The notes under the pieces: generated by a model
Seen by the model: the letters and a program-made list of their open reading frames with translations, nothing else
Database searches by the model: none
Told to the model about the DNA's origin: nothing
Translations under genes and position numbers: made by a program
NCBI GenBank assembly: GCA_964397655.1
Contig: CAYNKA010000001.1
Span: 124,001 to 188,000 of the forward strand
DNA length: 64,000 nt
Source of the DNA: CAYNKA01 sp964397655
GTDB lineage: Bacteria > Spirochaetota > Spirochaetia > DTKZ01
Reading direction: 5' to 3'
Shown: positions 62,279 through 64,000 of the stretch, in pieces
Layout of the letters: each line of letters opens with the position of its first letter
Numbering within the stretch: the stretch's first letter is position 1

Positions 62279-62298
62279 GGGAAAACTAGTCGTATCTC

Positions 62299-62313
62299 AT
62301 CGATATTATCGAT
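62299..62313. repeat. Short palindrome upstream of the V-ATPase 2 promoter
   Basis: ATCGAT occurs twice with three bases between (ATCGAT-ATT-ATCGAT) and so forms both a direct and an inverted repeat. It lies 21 bases upstream of the -35 box in an AT-rich patch, where an activator or repressor could bind. Function is unproved. Confidence 0.3.
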
Positions 62314-62387
62314 ATAATTTGACTCATTGGGTTCCGAAAGCAAGGTTGAACGCGAATCGGGCGGTCGACCCTCGGAGTTCCACCCGG

Positions 62388-63011
62388 TCACCACTCGACC
62401 TGCCAGGCGATGGGATCCTTGGTCTCCACCGCGGTGAGTATGGGAATGCGGATTTTCGCTTCCCTGTCCTTCACCGAAGCTTCCTTCAAATTCGTGGATT
62501 TGACGGGGGCGGGAGCGACGAGCGTGAAACCGAGCCCGTAAGCGTTGAAGAAAGATTGAAAAAATTCCTTGGTTTTCGCGTCGAGCGGCTCAGGATTGCC
62601 GGGGACGAGAAGCAGCCTGAAAACCGTCCTTCCGCCTGCCGCGGCGAGGGAAAAAGCGTCCCGGTCTTCACCGAGAAGCGCTCCGAGCGCCTTGACGTCG
62701 GCGAACGTCAAACCGGCCGTGATCGTCGTTTTTTCTTCGTCGTCGACTCTCGAGTACCGTTTGAGGGTGAGACCGTCGATCGCCCGGATCGTTCTGGTGA
62801 AATCGTCCTCAGCAATCGGCAAGGGCAGCTGCGACCTGTCCTTTTCCGCTCCGCCGAGATTCATGACGAGACGAGAAACCCGGTAGACGAGATCGACTTC
62901 GCCCGAACCGTTTTCGGAAAGGGAAATCTTCGCATCCACGTCGATGCAGGACATGAGGAGCAACGCAGCGGCGCCCAGGGACAGAAGCTGAAGTGTCTTC
63001 GTTCGTTTCAT
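62388..63011 (-). CDS. Lipoprotein of unknown function
   Basis: From the ATG at 63011 the protein has 207 residues, with a basic start, a hydrophobic core and a lipobox-like ALLLMSC (Cys at about 22). The mature part has segments such as VDAKISLSENGSGEVDLVYRVS that recall LppM-type bacterial lipoproteins with an antiparallel sheet, but the match is weak. It overlaps the upstream 96-residue membrane protein as ATGA. A longer in-frame opening upstream runs through that gene and is not used. Confidence 0.72.
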   Translation of the reverse strand: MKRTKTLQLLSLGAAALLLMSCIDVDAKISLSENGSGEVDLVYRVSRLVMNLGGAEKDRSQLPLPIAEDDFTRTIRAIDGLTLKRYSRVDDEEKTTITAGLTFADVKALGALLGEDRDAFSLAAAGGRTVFRLLLVPGNPEPLDAKTKEFFQSFFNAYGLGFTLVAPAPVKSTNLKEASVKDREAKIRIPILTAVETKDPIAWQVEW

Positions 63012-63298
63012 TGCGCACCTTTCTTGGAGTCCGTCTCGGCCTCTGCGGCTTCTTTCGTCTGCCGGGACTTTTCTTTCTTGGCTTCGGACGTTTTTTCGGA
63101 ACCGGCCTTGCCCGCCGGGGATTTCGACTGCGCGGGCGTCGAGGAAAGGCGGACATAGACCGCGGCCGGCTTCTTGTCCAGCGCGGTTATTCGCGATACC
63201 AGGGAATAGAGGGCGATCAGGAAGATCGCGACCACCCAGAATTGCCAGTCCGTGAAAAGCCTGAATATGACGTAAACGACTCGCATACCGGTATTCAT
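63008..63298 (-). CDS. Small single-pass membrane protein
   Basis: The 96-residue protein has one membrane helix at about 18-35 (FWVVAIFLIALYSLVS), a short periplasmic or cytoplasmic strand and a long low-complexity tail rich in Lys, Ala, Glu and Ser. I recognise no family. It is translationally coupled to the lipoprotein that follows. The ATG at 63298 has only a weak AGG site; an ATG at 63286 is possible. Confidence 0.6.
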   Translation of the reverse strand: MNTGMRVVYVIFRLFTDWQFWVVAIFLIALYSLVSRITALDKKPAAVYVRLSSTPAQSKSPAGKAGSEKTSEAKKEKSRQTKEAAEAETDSKKGAQ

Positions 63299-63364
63299 GA
63301 TAGCCTATGGAGAGGATTTCGCGCAAGAAGCGTCGCGGAAAAATCCGGCGCCGGCCGGGCGGGT

Positions 63365-64000
63365 TCATCGCTTGAGCGAAACGAGGGTTTTCCCGCTTCC
63401 ACCGGCCTCTGGAGAGGCGAACCCGAAGGTTCCCACCGCGGGACAGGTCGAAAGGTAGTCCTGAACCGCACGCTGGAGGATTCCCTCCCCCTTTCCGTGG
63501 ATTACCCCGAACTCCGCAAGTCCCTGCATGAGCGCGCGGTCGATCTGTTTTTCGAGCGCCTTCAGAGCCTCATCCGCCCTCATGCCGCGGAGGTCGATCT
63601 CCAGTTTAGCGGGTTCCTGGACTCCTCCTTCGGCGAGGGAGACGACGAAATCGCTTTTCCTTTCGGTAACCGCAGCTGGCATGAGCTCGTCCTCAGCGAG
63701 GGTGAGCCGTAGGGCCCCCGCGCTCACCAGCCATCGGCCTTCCTTCATTCTGCGGATCAGAACGCCCCGCCGCTTCTGTTTTCCCACGTAGACTTCCATT
63801 CCCGGTTCGAGAGGGCCGGCCTTCAGGAATTTGGGCCTTTGACGGGGCCGTCCGGCCTTCTCCTCCTCTTCCGCGATTCTTTGCTTCACCGCCTCCGTGA
63901 ATGTTTTCGCAGCCTGTTGCCTGGTCTTCGTGAGCTCGCCTTCCCGGATCTCCCGGACGAGGTTCTCGAACTCCTTCCTGCTTTCGGAAAGAAAGCGGTT
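63365..64000 (-). CDS. mutS2: MutS2 family protein, C-terminal part (5' end outside the window)
   Basis: About 211 C-terminal residues are visible; the N-terminal MutS core and ATPase lie beyond the window edge. A coiled-coil and KOW-like region (PGMEVYVGKQKRRGVLIRR) is followed by a complete Smr nuclease domain (LEIDLRGMRADEALKALEKQIDRAL, then HGKGEGILQRAVQDYL). MutS2 suppresses recombination or acts in ribosome rescue. The Smr HGxG motif is intact. Confidence 0.92.
   Translation of the reverse strand, partial: NRFLSESRKEFENLVREIREGELTKTRQQAAKTFTEAVKQRIAEEEEKAGRPRQRPKFLKAGPLEPGMEVYVGKQKRRGVLIRRMKEGRWLVSAGALRLTLAEDELMPAAVTERKSDFVVSLAEGGVQEPAKLEIDLRGMRADEALKALEKQIDRALMQGLAEFGVIHGKGEGILQRAVQDYLSTCPAVGTFGFASPEAGGSGKTLVSLKR

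Noticed and set aside
1..64000. tRNA, rRNA, CRISPR arrays, insertion sequences, prophage or restriction systems
   Set aside because: None was found; the window is filled by ordinary coding genes with small gaps, and no transposase or integrase motif is present.

Overview
The window is a dense, high-GC bacterial chromosome segment, best explained as a treponeme-like spirochaete. The evidence is two separate V/A-type ATPase operons, an LptD-like gene directly behind uvrA, folD beside a small outer-membrane barrel, pgk-tpiA-secG together, many exported TPR proteins and lipoproteins, and no F-type ATPase. The lineage is inferred from gene content only. I found no tRNA, rRNA, insertion sequence, phage or CRISPR, and no gene-free stretch longer than about 165 bases. 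Nearly all genes are on the minus strand, often with ATGA-type overlaps.

Layout. 1-5071: purine branch operon purB-guaB-purA-guaA (guaA cut by the window edge), covering IMP to AMP and IMP to GMP. 5214-6746: a lone plus-strand lipoprotein. 6791-11577: LCP-family protein, miaB, a LapA-like membrane protein and a TPR/SPOR protein. 11617-13202: folD and a free-standing IMP cyclohydrolase domain. 13374-15066 (plus): a small beta-barrel candidate and a lipoprotein. 15079-22151: HtrA protease, a phosphoribosyltransferase and a 1641-residue repeat/beta-helix protein. 22224-26920: map, then dnaJ-like, SurA-like foldase, nusB and a TPR membrane protein.

26976-40308 is one long collinear block: gap, pgk, tpiA, secG, a PTS EIIA, V-ATPase 1 (coiled-coil stalk, C, I, K, F, E, A, B, D), a UspA protein and a flavodoxin-like protein. 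40400-46765 holds phoH, pgpH, ybeY, a CorC-type CBS protein and a TPR protein. 46819-54962 holds uvrA-lptD and ispG with a TPR protein. 55036-62215 is V-ATPase 2 (E, DUF2764-like, A, B, D, I, K). 62388-64000 holds two small envelope proteins and the 3' end of mutS2.

The most interesting points are these. The two V-ATPases have different rotor proteolipids: the second carries the residue set of a sodium-binding NtpK ring, and the first is a two-helix, signal-peptide-bearing type without that set. The IMP cyclohydrolase stands alone and has an altered substrate loop. Several strong sigma70-type promoters end only a few bases before a start codon, suggesting short-leader or leaderless messages. 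The purB promoter contains a perfect inverted repeat.
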